A stretch of 64,000 nt of DNA from an uncultured Pelagibacteraceae bacterium. Lineage in GTDB: Bacteria; Pseudomonadota; Alphaproteobacteria; Pelagibacterales; Pelagibacteraceae. A program made the position numbers and the translations under genes. Location of the stretch: contig CACLHW010000002.1 of assembly GCA_902606835.1 (NCBI GenBank), forward strand, positions 62,001 through 126,000, read 5' to 3'. Under the pieces are notes generated by a model. It was not told where the DNA came from and did no database searches. It saw only the letters and a list, made by a program, of their open reading frames with translations. The first letter of the stretch is position 1. Every line of letters begins with the position of its first letter. Below are positions 53,880 through 61,850 of the stretch, in pieces.

Positions 53880-53950
53880 CGCTCCCTCACTGAATTACCG
53901 GTCAGGTTCTTAGGGTATAATCTCAGTCCACACTCGGACACCCCCCTAAA
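53880..53950 (-). ncRNA. TPP riboswitch (THI element)
   Basis: Read on the minus strand it has the conserved aptamer blocks in order: GGGGGGTG (53939-53946), a short P3 hairpin GTCC/GGAC, CTGAGA (53921-53926), ACCC, then ACCTGA (53902-53907) with CCGG, and finally AGGGAG close to the start codon. These are the thiamine pyrophosphate-binding elements. The aptamer reaches to the TTG start, leaving no room for a separate expression platform, so ligand binding probably hides the ribosome binding site inside the aptamer's 3' end. Confidence 0.95.
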
Positions 53951-53955
53951 ATATC

Positions 53956-53984
53956 ATTATAGTATCAATCTCTTATTGTGTAAG
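53956..53984 (-). promoter_or_regulatory. Promoter of the thiV operon
   Basis: On the minus strand, CTTACA (53979-53984) and a perfect TATAAT (53956-53961) are separated by 17 bases. Transcription would start near 53949, right at the first G of the TPP aptamer, which strongly supports it. Confidence 0.7.
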
Positions 53985-54024
53985 CAACAAACTAACAATA
54001 AATATAACTAAAATTTTTTTCATT

Positions 54025-55083
54025 TTAAAAACATACCAGGTGATCAATATAGATAGGTCTTTTAATTCCAAATTTATCTTTTATTTTATGTTGATGTTCG
54101 TGGTGAGAATGAACAAAAACTGGAATGAGCTGATTATTCATTGTTTTAAGAGTATAAATAAAATTTGTTCCTCTGAATTTTCTATCTACCACTTCTAATT
54201 TTAAATTACTTTGATCATCGTGTTCCAAATCTTCTGGTTGAATTAAAAGTTGCACAGTTGATCCAAGAGATTGTTTTTCAACAAAATTCCCTTTTATAGT
54301 TCCTAATTCAGTATTTTCTAAACTATCTTCTCCAGTTACCTTTGCCTGAATTAAAATGCCTCTATTTAAAAAATTTACTACTTCCACAGAATTTGGATAA
54401 TGATAAATATTGTAAGGAATATCAAATTGTTTTAATGATTGATCTAAGATAATACCACATTTATTTCCCATATAAAAAGCTTCATAAGAATCATGAGTAA
54501 CTATTATCGTAGAAATATTAATTTCATTTAAAATTTTTTTTATTTTTAATTGCAGCTCTTCTTTTAAACTTTGATCTATATTTGAAAATGGTTCATCTAA
54601 TAAAAGTAAATCTGGTTTTGACATTAAAGAACGAGCTAGTGAGACTCTTTGTGCTTCTCCAGCACTAATTTGGTGAGGATATTTTTGTTGAATTTCTTCT
54701 AAATGTAATAAATTAATAATATCATAAACTGAAAAGTTGAATTTTTTATCTTTGTTTCTATCCGCGCCAAATTTAATATTATCAATCACGTTATAATGAG
54801 GAAACAAGCAATTCTCTTGAAAAGACAAAGCTATATTTCTTTCTTCTGGTTCCATATGAAAATCAGATGAGGAAATTGTTTTTCCCTTTAATATAATTTT
54901 ACCTGTTTCGATTTTTTCTAAACCTGCAATTGCGCGAAGCATTGTAGTTTTTCCTATACCCGAAGGGCCCAATAAACAAATTATCTCACCTTCTTTTTCC
55001 AAATTAAAAGTAACATTATTTACTTTATTTTTATTACTTGCAGCAAATGTAACGTCTTGAATTTCTAGAAAATTCTTACTCAT
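54025..55083 (-). CDS. fbpC: Iron(III) ABC transporter ATP-binding protein
   Basis: ATPase of a ferric iron importer. The 352 residues contain Walker A GPSGIGKTT, Q-loop FQENCLFPHYNV, an atypical signature ISAGEAQRVSLARSL (Ala-Gly in place of Gly-Gly), Walker B LLLLDEPFSNID and switch His in IVTHDSYEAF. The C-terminal 110 residues form the TOBE-like regulatory domain and end with an unusual His-rich run, HSHHEHQHK, which might bind metal. Third gene of fbpA-(small protein)-fbpB-fbpC, 8 bases after the permease. It ends 75 bases before the thiV promoter. Confidence 0.92.
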   Translation of the reverse strand: MSKNFLEIQDVTFAASNKNKVNNVTFNLEKEGEIICLLGPSGIGKTTMLRAIAGLEKIETGKIILKGKTISSSDFHMEPEERNIALSFQENCLFPHYNVIDNIKFGADRNKDKKFNFSVYDIINLLHLEEIQQKYPHQISAGEAQRVSLARSLMSKPDLLLLDEPFSNIDQSLKEELQLKIKKILNEINISTIIVTHDSYEAFYMGNKCGIILDQSLKQFDIPYNIYHYPNSVEVVNFLNRGILIQAKVTGEDSLENTELGTIKGNFVEKQSLGSTVQLLIQPEDLEHDDQSNLKLEVVDRKFRGTNFIYTLKTMNNQLIPVFVHSHHEHQHKIKDKFGIKRPIYIDHLVCF

Positions 55084-55091
55084 ATAACGTA

Positions 55092-56699
55092 TTAATTATC
55101 AGATAATATATATTTTGAAACAACTAAAATAAATAAACTAGCTATTGTTATAAGAAACAAAGATGGTGCGGCAGCGGCCTCGAGTAAATCTTGTGACGCA
55201 TAAATATAAGCAGTAGTCGCAAATGTTTCAAAATTAAATGGTCTAAGTATTAATGTAATTGGTAGCTCCTTTATTATTTCTATAGCAATTAAAATGCTTA
55301 TAAGAAATATGCTGTTTCTGAGGTATGGTATGTGAACTTTAGTAAATGTTTTAAATTTTGAATACCCTAAAAGATATGCGCTCTCATCCATTGATTTATT
55401 AATTTTTAAATATCCCGACTTAATACCGTTTGAGGATAAAGCAAAAAATCTAACAAAATATACTATGACTAAACCGAATATTGATCCGATAAAAATTGAT
55501 TTAAAATTGATAAACACAAAGTTGTCTAAATATGAAACTAAAGTTATAAAAGCGACGGCAAGTATTACGCCTGGAATGGCATACCCCGATACTGAAAAAG
55601 TTGTTAACACATCAAGAAATTTACTTTTTGTTACTCTATTTCCATAATTTGCTATGAAAGCAAAAACTATCATCAAAACACATGATAAAAATACTAACAA
55701 TAAAGTATTAAATCCTATGGTTAAAAAATTCAGATCTTGCAAATATTTAGGAAATTTAAAAGTCCAATAAAGCATCTGCAAAACTGGAAATAAAAAACTA
55801 AAAAAAAATAGTATACTGCAAAAAAATGTGGCATATAATGATTTTAAACCTGTAAGTTTAATCTTTTTTCTATTTACAAAGCCACCTTTAGATAGTGAGT
55901 GATATTTTGCACCTTTTCTTGAAAAATTCTCAACAAAAAACAGAAATAATATAAATATTAATAATATAAAAGATAATTGATTAGCAGAGGCTAAATCATC
56001 AAAAGCAATCCAGGCGTTATAAATAGCTGTTGTTAATGTTGAAATACTAAAAAAGGAAACAGTGCCAAAGTCAGACAAGGTCTCCATAGCTACTAAAGAT
56101 AAACCAACAACTATAGCTGGTCTAGCTGAAGGCAATATTATTTTTAAAAAAGTTTTTTTTGAAGATAAACCAAGATTTTTTCCTACATCAATTAAATTTT
56201 GTGATTGGTAGTAAAACGAAGCTCTTGTTAGAACGTATACGTAACCAAATAATGAAAATGAAATAGCAATTATTGAACCGAACAACCCATCAAATTTTGG
56301 TATATATGAATTATATTCGTGAGGCCCAAAAAAATAAGTAAGAATAGAAAATGCTGTGCCGTAATTTTCAAAAAAAGCAGTAAGCGAATATGCATAAATA
56401 TAAGCTGGAACAGCAAATGATAGTATTAACGCCCACTTAAAAAAATTTACTCCAGGAAAATTATAAAATGATACGCAATAAGCTGAGCCAACACCAAATA
56501 AAAAAGTTAAAAATAATACTCCAAATAAAAGTAAAATAGAATTTGAAATATATTTTAATAAAAAAGTATTTTTCAAAAGGGAAAAATAATCTGAAGTTGA
56601 TTCAAAAAATCCTAAAAAAACTGTGATTATTGGTAATGCAACTAATAGAGAAATAAAAAAGGAGCTTATATACCAAAAATTTAATTTATGTTGTGCCAT
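55092..56699 (-). CDS. fbpB: Iron(III) ABC transporter permease
   Basis: Inner-membrane permease with two fused permease halves, as in FbpB/FutB/SfuB. From the ATG at 56697-56699 (MAQHKLNFWYISSF) it has 535 residues and about 12 membrane helices. Each half carries the EAA-type cytosolic loop: GKNLGLSSKKTFLKIILPSARPAIVVG in the first (two segments) and MDESAYLLGYSKFKTFTKVHIPYLR in the second. GGAAG nine bases upstream supports the ATG over a TTG ten codons earlier. The start lies 14 bases inside the small CxxC gene. Confidence 0.93.
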   Translation of the reverse strand: MAQHKLNFWYISSFFISLLVALPIITVFLGFFESTSDYFSLLKNTFLLKYISNSILLLFGVLFLTFLFGVGSAYCVSFYNFPGVNFFKWALILSFAVPAYIYAYSLTAFFENYGTAFSILTYFFGPHEYNSYIPKFDGLFGSIIAISFSLFGYVYVLTRASFYYQSQNLIDVGKNLGLSSKKTFLKIILPSARPAIVVGLSLVAMETLSDFGTVSFFSISTLTTAIYNAWIAFDDLASANQLSFILLIFILFLFFVENFSRKGAKYHSLSKGGFVNRKKIKLTGLKSLYATFFCSILFFFSFLFPVLQMLYWTFKFPKYLQDLNFLTIGFNTLLLVFLSCVLMIVFAFIANYGNRVTKSKFLDVLTTFSVSGYAIPGVILAVAFITLVSYLDNFVFINFKSIFIGSIFGLVIVYFVRFFALSSNGIKSGYLKINKSMDESAYLLGYSKFKTFTKVHIPYLRNSIFLISILIAIEIIKELPITLILRPFNFETFATTAYIYASQDLLEAAAAPSLFLITIASLFILVVSKYILSDN

Positions 56700-56892
56700 C
56701 TTTTGAGCTTCCAAAAATTGACCTGACAATTGTTTTTATTTCATTTATTTTTATGTCAGTTAATGATCGTCCATTAATTTTTTTGTTAATTTTTAAAGCT
56801 TCATTTAAACACGGCGCGCATCCAGTAGAAGATTTATTTAAATCAAATGAGGGTTTGTCTAAATTTAATTTTCTTTTGTTTGCGCGCTTCAT
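56686..56892 (-). CDS. Small CxxC protein in the iron-uptake operon
   Basis: A 68-residue basic protein between fbpA and fbpB on the same strand: ATG at 56890-56892, 16 bases after fbpA, with its end overlapping fbpB by 14 bases. The only cysteines are in SSTGCAPCLNEALKIN (residues about 24-27), followed by a predicted helical region SLTDIKINEIKTIVRSIFG. The TGCAPC segment recalls one half of a bacterioferritin-associated-ferredoxin-type [2Fe-2S] site, but the other half is missing. There is no signal peptide, so it would be cytosolic. A metal- or redox-related accessory is inferred from context only. Confidence 0.7.
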   Translation of the reverse strand: MKRANKRKLNLDKPSFDLNKSSTGCAPCLNEALKINKKINGRSLTDIKINEIKTIVRSIFGSSKDGTT

Positions 56893-56908
56893 GTTTATTA
56901 AGGGTTTT

Positions 56909-57922
56909 TTACTCCCAGCCTGCTTCAGTCATTACTTTTAAAGCAGCAGCCTGATTCTTTCCATATTTTGAAACTTTGGTTTTTAAGTCTTGTTTAAATC
57001 CAAGACCAAACTGAGCTATCAATTTGTTAGGTTCAACACCATCAATCATAGGGTATTCGAACGTATTGTTAACAATATGTTGTTGCGCTTCTTTAGTTAA
57101 TAAAAACTCTAATAACTTAATTGCATTAGCTTTGTTAGGTGCATGTTTTAACACTCCTCCTCCACTAATGTTCATATGAGTTCCTCTTCCATCCTGGTTA
57201 GGAAAGAAAGGTTTAACTTTTTTAGCCGCAGCTTGTTGTTCTGGTCCTTTTTTACCAGATAACATCAGAGCGATATAATAAGTATTAGCAACTGCATACT
57301 CTGCTTCGCCCGCAGCAACTGCTAAGATTTGCGCTCTATCATTACCCTTTGGTTTTCTAGCCATGTTATTAACCATTCCTTTTGCCCACTCTGAGGTTTT
57401 CTTTTTGCCGTTATTAGCAATCAAAGATGCAACAAGTGATTGATTATAAACATTGCTAGATTTTCTGATCACAACTTTTCCTTTATATTTAGGATCAGCC
57501 AAATCTTCGTAACTTAAATTAGCCGGAGGGTTTGTGCTTGAAGGATTGTAATAAATCACACGTGCTCTCTTAGCTATTCCATACCAATAGGGAGATCTGA
57601 AATTAGATGGTATTGCTGATTTTAAAGCTTTAGAACTTGCTTTTTGAAACATTCCTTTTGCCTGGAAAGCACCTAACCTTCCTGCATCTGCCGTTATATA
57701 TAAATCAGCTAAACAACTATCGCCTTCTTCAATTATTCTTTTTTGAAGAGCTTTGTCTTTGCCTGAAACTATATTCACTTTTATTCCAGTTTTTTTAGTA
57801 AATTTTTCATACAACTGAACATCTGAATCATAATGTCTTGCGCTAAAAATATTGACTTCAGACGCATATGAAAATCCAACTATAGTAAAAAAAACTGATA
57901 CTATTAAAATTATTTTTTTCAT
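56909..57922 (-). CDS. fbpA: Iron(III) ABC transporter substrate-binding protein
   Basis: Periplasmic ferric-ion-binding protein of 337 residues with a signal peptide (about 1-20, ending FSYASEVNIFSARHY). Domain marks include YTKKTGIKVN-like FTKKTGIKVNIVSG, ADLYITADAGRLGAFQAKG, RVIYYNPSS, and GEAEYAVANTYYIALMLSG, whose paired tyrosines are the Fe(III) ligands of FbpA/FutA proteins. First gene of the operon, with AAGGA before its ATG and a near-perfect Fur box about 70-90 bases upstream. Composition is less A+T-rich than neighbours, as common for abundant periplasmic binding proteins. Confidence 0.95.
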   Translation of the reverse strand: MKKIILIVSVFFTIVGFSYASEVNIFSARHYDSDVQLYEKFTKKTGIKVNIVSGKDKALQKRIIEEGDSCLADLYITADAGRLGAFQAKGMFQKASSKALKSAIPSNFRSPYWYGIAKRARVIYYNPSSTNPPANLSYEDLADPKYKGKVVIRKSSNVYNQSLVASLIANNGKKKTSEWAKGMVNNMARKPKGNDRAQILAVAAGEAEYAVANTYYIALMLSGKKGPEQQAAAKKVKPFFPNQDGRGTHMNISGGGVLKHAPNKANAIKLLEFLLTKEAQQHIVNNTFEYPMIDGVEPNKLIAQFGLGFKQDLKTKVSKYGKNQAAALKVMTEAGWE

Positions 57923-57987
57923 AACTGTTTTTCCTTTATATTTTTAAAATTAAACCAATACGATTAATGCAAATGAGTATCAATATC

Positions 57988-58012
57988 AATGATAATGACT
58001 ATCATTATCATT
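57988..58012. promoter_or_regulatory. Fur box in the fbpA/bactofilin divergent region
   Basis: A perfect 25-base palindrome: AATGATAATGA (57988-57998), 3-base centre, TCATTATCATT on the other arm (58002-58012). The core 57991-58009 (GATAATGACTATCATTATC) agrees with the 19-base Fur consensus at 17 positions. Further TATCAA/GATAAT-like hexamers extend to 57977. It lies 66 bases upstream of the fbpA start, consistent with iron-dependent repression of the transporter. Confidence 0.85.
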
Positions 58013-58089
58013 ATGTCGCACCTAATACAACTAAAAAATGTGTTTGAGCCTTTAAAATCTATGTATATGCTAAGTTGTATAGGAATTAT

Positions 58090-58407
58090 ATGGCTGAAGA
58101 TAAAGTGTCAACATTGCTTTCTGATGTTTCTATAGAAGGAGACATTGTAGAGAAAGATAAAGTAATAATTGATGCAAAAATTAACGGGGATATTAAATCA
58201 GAAAATGTGGAGACACATTCTAATTCTAATATTAAAGGAAATATAAAAGCAAAAAATACGAGTTTGGGTGGAATAGTTAAGGGAAATGTAAGCTCAGACA
58301 AAATAAACATTAAAAAAACTGCTGATGTTGATGGTGTACTAAACCAAAAAACTTTATCTATTGAAGAAGGAGCGCAGCTTAAAATTAAAACAGAAACTTA
58401 TAAGTAG
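58090..58407 (+). CDS. Bactofilin family cytoskeletal protein
   Basis: A 105-residue polymer-forming bactofilin (ATG at 58090, MAEDKVSTLLSDVSIEG; AGGAA is 5 bases upstream). The protein is almost only the beta-helical bactofilin core: VSIEGDIVEKDKVIIDAKINGDIKSE repeats in short rungs through GNIKAKNTSLGGIVKGNVSSDKI to the end. It is short, without the proline-rich tails of many family members. Such filaments organise cell-wall enzymes at defined sites. Gene is alone, divergent from fbpA, converging with the LysR gene at 2 bases. Confidence 0.9.
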   Translation: MAEDKVSTLLSDVSIEGDIVEKDKVIIDAKINGDIKSENVETHSNSNIKGNIKAKNTSLGGIVKGNVSSDKINIKKTADVDGVLNQKTLSIEEGAQLKIKTETYK

Positions 58408-58409
58408 TT

Positions 58410-59300
58410 TTAGAAATCCCATTTTCTTATTTTGCTGTATAAGAAGTTTCTAAATGCAATAACTCTTGCTACATTTTTTAAAGATTCAGGATAAACAAAA
58501 TGAGCCTCTGTTTTAGGCCCTTCCACACTAGGTAACACTCTAACAATATTTGGAACCGTAACTGTAATATAGTCAGGCAAAGCAGCAATTCCTACCCCGC
58601 TCTGAACGGCTAATAAAAGACCATAAACACTATTTACTTTCATGACTGATTTCCTTTTTTTATTATCTTTCATTCCAAGCTTTAAAGCCCAATCAGGATT
58701 AAAAACGGGAGATGGAGCTCCTCTTCCATAAGAAATAAATTTATGTTTGTTCAAATCTGTTAAATTTTTGGGATGACCATATTGCTCCAAATATTTAGTA
58801 GATGCATATATGTGATAATTAATATCTATTAATTTTTTTTGTATATAATTTAATTGTTTAGGTCGTCTCATCCATATTCCTATGTCTGCTTGTCGTGTAC
58901 TTAAATCTAGTTCTTTGTCATCAAAAATTAGTTCTATTTCTATTTCCGGATTAAGTTTCATAAACTCTTGAATTCTAGGTGTCAGCCATGTTGTTCCAAA
59001 GCTTACAACTGTAGTAACTGTTAACTTTCCACTAGGTTTATCTTTTTTATCAATTATTGTTGATTCAACGTCTTTAAGTTTTGAAATTACTTCATGAGCT
59101 GTTTTAAATAAATATTCCCCATTTTCCGTCAAAGATAAACCTCTTGCATGTCTTTCAAATAATTTAGTTTTTAATTCTTGTTCTAAAGATTGAATTTGTC
59201 TACTAATTGCAGATTGACTTAAATTTAAAGTATATGTAGCCTTTGTAAAATTCCCAGCTTCAGCTACAGCATGAAATATTTTAAGTTTATCCCAATCCAT
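58410..59300 (-). CDS. LysR-family transcriptional regulator
   Basis: A 296-residue LysR-type regulator: N-terminal winged helix MDWDKLKIFHAVAEAGNFTKA with TLNLSQSAISRQIQSLEQEL (recognition helix), linker helix, and a periplasmic-binding-like effector domain (about 90-290) with KLTVTTVVSFGTTWLTPRIQ. It overlaps the stop of the acuI-like gene by one base and is downstream of it, so both are on one transcript. The N-terminal MDWDKLKIFHAVAEAGNFT is shared by an alphaproteobacterial group whose effectors are mostly unknown. It might control the reductase gene. Confidence 0.93.
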   Translation of the reverse strand: MDWDKLKIFHAVAEAGNFTKATYTLNLSQSAISRQIQSLEQELKTKLFERHARGLSLTENGEYLFKTAHEVISKLKDVESTIIDKKDKPSGKLTVTTVVSFGTTWLTPRIQEFMKLNPEIEIELIFDDKELDLSTRQADIGIWMRRPKQLNYIQKKLIDINYHIYASTKYLEQYGHPKNLTDLNKHKFISYGRGAPSPVFNPDWALKLGMKDNKKRKSVMKVNSVYGLLLAVQSGVGIAALPDYITVTVPNIVRVLPSVEGPKTEAHFVYPESLKNVARVIAFRNFLYSKIRKWDF

Positions 59301-60301
59301 TATTTATTTACATCTACTAATATTTTGTTTGCTAATTTACCTTCAAGCATACTTGGGAAGATTTCTAATAATTCATTTAAACTTACTGTCTTTACTGATT
59401 TTTCTAATATTGAAAAATCAATTAATTTAGAAGCTTCCCCCCAAATAAATTTTTTCCTTTTTTTACTTACTTCTATAGAGTCCACGCCCCATAATTTAAC
59501 GCCACGTAAAATAAATGGAATTACCGAGGTATTTAGCTCATTTCCGCTTGCATTACCGCAAGCAGCTACTATTCCTGAATGTTTTGTCTGGGATATTGCA
59601 TTTGCTAAAATATTACCACCAACTGTATCCACTACACCGTCCCAAAGTCCTTTCCCAAGTAATTTAGGATCTGATTCCAAATCCTTACGATCTATTATAT
59701 TTTTTGCTCCTAATTCTTTTAAATAATTAGTTTGACTAATTTTGCCTGTAACAGCTGTAACATTACATCCTAATTTTGAAAGAGCCATTACAGCTACACT
59801 TCCTACACCACCAGTTGCGCCGGTTACTAAAACCTCATTAACTTTTTCACCTAACAAAAGTTCTTCTCTTGCTTTAACTGCAAATGCACAAAGCAGCGCG
59901 GTAAACCCTGCTGTGCCTAACATCATTGCTTGTTTTGTATTAATTTCTTCTGGTTTTTTTATTATAAAATCTTTTTTTACAACTGCATACTGTGAGTAAC
60001 CTCCGTGATATAATTCTCCCACTCTACATCCTGTTAATATAACTTGATCACCTTTTTTAAAATCTTCTACTTTGCTTTCTAGAACAGTACCTGAAAAATC
60101 TACCCCTGGTATTCTGGGATATTCTTTTATTAACTTCCCACCATTTTTTAAAATCATGGCATCTTTGAAATTTAAATCTGAATAATCAATTTTTATTGAA
60201 ACATCTCCGGTACCAAAATAATTTTTATCTAAAGATTTTACTTCCCTTAAAAAATTATCACCTTTTTGATTTAATACTATTGCTTTAAACTTATCAGTCA
60301 T
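59300..60301 (-). CDS. acuI: Acrylyl-CoA reductase-like MDR oxidoreductase (YhdH/AcuI)
   Basis: Zinc-independent medium-chain reductase of 333 residues. The N-terminal FKAIVLNQKGDNFLREVKSL, DLNFKDAMILKNGG and YPRIPGVDFSGTV, and NADPH-site VLVTGATGGVGSVAV followed by NVTAVTGK are the YhdH/AcuI pattern. AcuI detoxifies acryloyl-CoA formed from dimethylsulfoniopropionate, a role known in marine alphaproteobacteria including SAR11, but close paralogues reduce other enones. The dddP/dddK or dmd genes are not in the window, so the symbol is provisional. It lies 31 bases after folE on the same strand. Confidence 0.85.
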   Translation of the reverse strand: MTDKFKAIVLNQKGDNFLREVKSLDKNYFGTGDVSIKIDYSDLNFKDAMILKNGGKLIKEYPRIPGVDFSGTVLESKVEDFKKGDQVILTGCRVGELYHGGYSQYAVVKKDFIIKKPEEINTKQAMMLGTAGFTALLCAFAVKAREELLLGEKVNEVLVTGATGGVGSVAVMALSKLGCNVTAVTGKISQTNYLKELGAKNIIDRKDLESDPKLLGKGLWDGVVDTVGGNILANAISQTKHSGIVAACGNASGNELNTSVIPFILRGVKLWGVDSIEVSKKRKKFIWGEASKLIDFSILEKSVKTVSLNELLEIFPSMLEGKLANKILVDVNK

Positions 60302-60332
60302 TTTAGAAATACAAGGTTATTAATATTAACTG

Positions 60333-60944
60333 CTAATCTTTGTTAATATATCTTAAGTATCTATTTTGAAAACTTAAATCGTCCTTAAATACACCAAGGA
60401 AATAATTGGTTACCGTGGTTGTGTCTTCTTTTTTCACTCCTCGATTAGTCATGCATTGATGTGCAGCATCAATAGTTACTGCGACACCTCGAGGTTGTAA
60501 AACTTCCATTATTGTTTTTGCTATTTGCATAGTTAGTCGTTCTTGCGTTTGTAATCTTTTAGAAAAAACTTCAACAACTCTGGCTAACTTACTTAATCCA
60601 ACAACTTTATTTGATGGAACATAAGCAACATGAGCTACTCCTGTTATTGGAGCCATGTGATGTTCGCAATGACTCTGAATACTAATATTTTTTTCAATAA
60701 CCATATCGTCATAACCCTCAACTTCAGTGAACGTTTTTGACAAAAATTTACTTGGATCTTGAGTGTACCCACCAAAATATTCTTTAAATGCTTTTACAAC
60801 TCTCTTCGGTGTTGACAATAAACCTTCTCTTGTAGGGTCTTCGCCAATCCATTTAATGATTGTTTTAATAGCTTCCTCAGCTTTTTCGTCTGAAACTTGA
60901 TGTGTCTTTTTGCTTAACTGTTCTGCGTCTTTTACTAATTTCAT
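60333..60944 (-). CDS. folE: GTP cyclohydrolase I
   Basis: Converts GTP to dihydroneopterin triphosphate, first step of folate synthesis. The 203-residue protein has EDPTREGLLSTPKRVVKAF, the zinc and catalytic motif SHCEHHMAPITGVAHVAY, GLSKLARVVEVFSKRLQTQERLT in two parts and the second zinc cysteine in AAHQCMTNRG. It is the type IA enzyme. It is divergent from hisI over 45 bases. Confidence 0.97.
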   Translation of the reverse strand: MKLVKDAEQLSKKTHQVSDEKAEEAIKTIIKWIGEDPTREGLLSTPKRVVKAFKEYFGGYTQDPSKFLSKTFTEVEGYDDMVIEKNISIQSHCEHHMAPITGVAHVAYVPSNKVVGLSKLARVVEVFSKRLQTQERLTMQIAKTIMEVLQPRGVAVTIDAAHQCMTNRGVKKEDTTTVTNYFLGVFKDDLSFQNRYLRYINKD

Positions 60945-60989
60945 GTTATTTACTTAATTATTATTTTAAATTTCTATATAATACAATTA

Positions 60990-61457
60990 ATGTTTAAAAA
61001 AAGAGATAATATAAAAGAAGTAGAAGAAGGCAAGTATTTAGAACCCAAATTTGACAAAAATGGCCTTATTCCAGTTATAACTACTGATTTTAAAACTGGC
61101 GACATCTTGATGCACGGGTACATGAATGACAGCGCATTAAAGAAAACAATAGAAACTAAAGAAGCTTATTATTGGAGTCGTTCAAGAAAAAAAATATGGC
61201 ACAAAGGAAAAACCAGTGGATTTATACAAAAAATTAAGGAAATCAGAATTGATGATGATCAAGATGCAGTTTGGATATCTGTTGATATAGGAAAAGGTGC
61301 AAGCTGCCATGTTGGTTACCGATCATGTTTTTATAGATTAATACCTTTGGGAAAAATAAAAAATACAAAAAATTTAAAAATGAAGTTTAAAGAAAAAAAA
61401 AAGGTTTTTAATCCAAAAAAAATATATAAGGATGAACCAAGTCCGACAAAATTATAA
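60990..61457 (+). CDS. hisI: Phosphoribosyl-AMP cyclohydrolase
   Basis: Third step of histidine synthesis. The 155-residue protein is the monofunctional form without the HisE domain: GLIPVITTDFKTGDILMHGYMND, EAYYWSRSRKKIWHKGKTSG, the metal-binding DQDAVWISVDIGKGASCHVGYRSCFYR (in two parts, with both cysteines and the Asp residues). A C-terminal Lys-rich tail of about 40 residues exceeds the family core. Its stop codon TAA overlaps the ATG of the DUF2237 gene by one base. Confidence 0.96.
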   Translation: MFKKRDNIKEVEEGKYLEPKFDKNGLIPVITTDFKTGDILMHGYMNDSALKKTIETKEAYYWSRSRKKIWHKGKTSGFIQKIKEIRIDDDQDAVWISVDIGKGASCHVGYRSCFYRLIPLGKIKNTKNLKMKFKEKKKVFNPKKIYKDEPSPTKL

Positions 61458-61837
61458 TGAGTGATGATACTTTTCAAAAAAATGTCTTGGGGCAAAAACT
61501 CGAAAGCTGCTCCAATGACCCATTAACAGGTTGGTTTAGAGACGGATGTTGTAATACTGATGAAATTGATCATGGAGTTCATACGGTCTGTGCAAAAGTT
61601 ACAAATGAATTTTTAGAATGGTCTAAAAGCGCTGGCAATGATTTAATTACACCCCATCCAGAATTTGACTTTCCAGGATTAAAAGAAGGTGACTCGTGGT
61701 GTGTATGCGCGGGTACATACGCTCAAGCTATAGAAGCTGGTACAGCATGTAAAATTTATTTAAAAAAAACAAACTATAGAACTTTAGAAATAATACCTTT
61801 AGAAAAACTTAAAAAATATGGAATTGATTTATCATAA
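61457..61837 (+). CDS. DUF2237 family protein
   Basis: A 126-residue soluble protein of the DUF2237 family: NVLGQKLESCSNDPLTGWFRDGCC, EIDHGVHTVCAKVTNEFLEWSKS, GNDLITPHPEFDFPGLKEGDSWCVC and LEIIPLEKLKKYGI. Several conserved cysteines (in ESCSNDP, DGCCNT, HTVCA, WCVCAG) and histidines suggest metal binding, but no function is established. Co-transcribed with hisI (one-base overlap). Converges with the ETF-QO gene at 13 bases. Confidence 0.93.
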   Translation: MSDDTFQKNVLGQKLESCSNDPLTGWFRDGCCNTDEIDHGVHTVCAKVTNEFLEWSKSAGNDLITPHPEFDFPGLKEGDSWCVCAGTYAQAIEAGTACKIYLKKTNYRTLEIIPLEKLKKYGIDLS

Positions 61838-61850
61838 AATTTAAATTTTA

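Noticed and set aside
59271-59726. Plus-strand frame of 151 codons opposite acuI
   Set aside because: Antisense to a fully conserved MDR reductase; residue pattern is that of a reverse-frame shadow.
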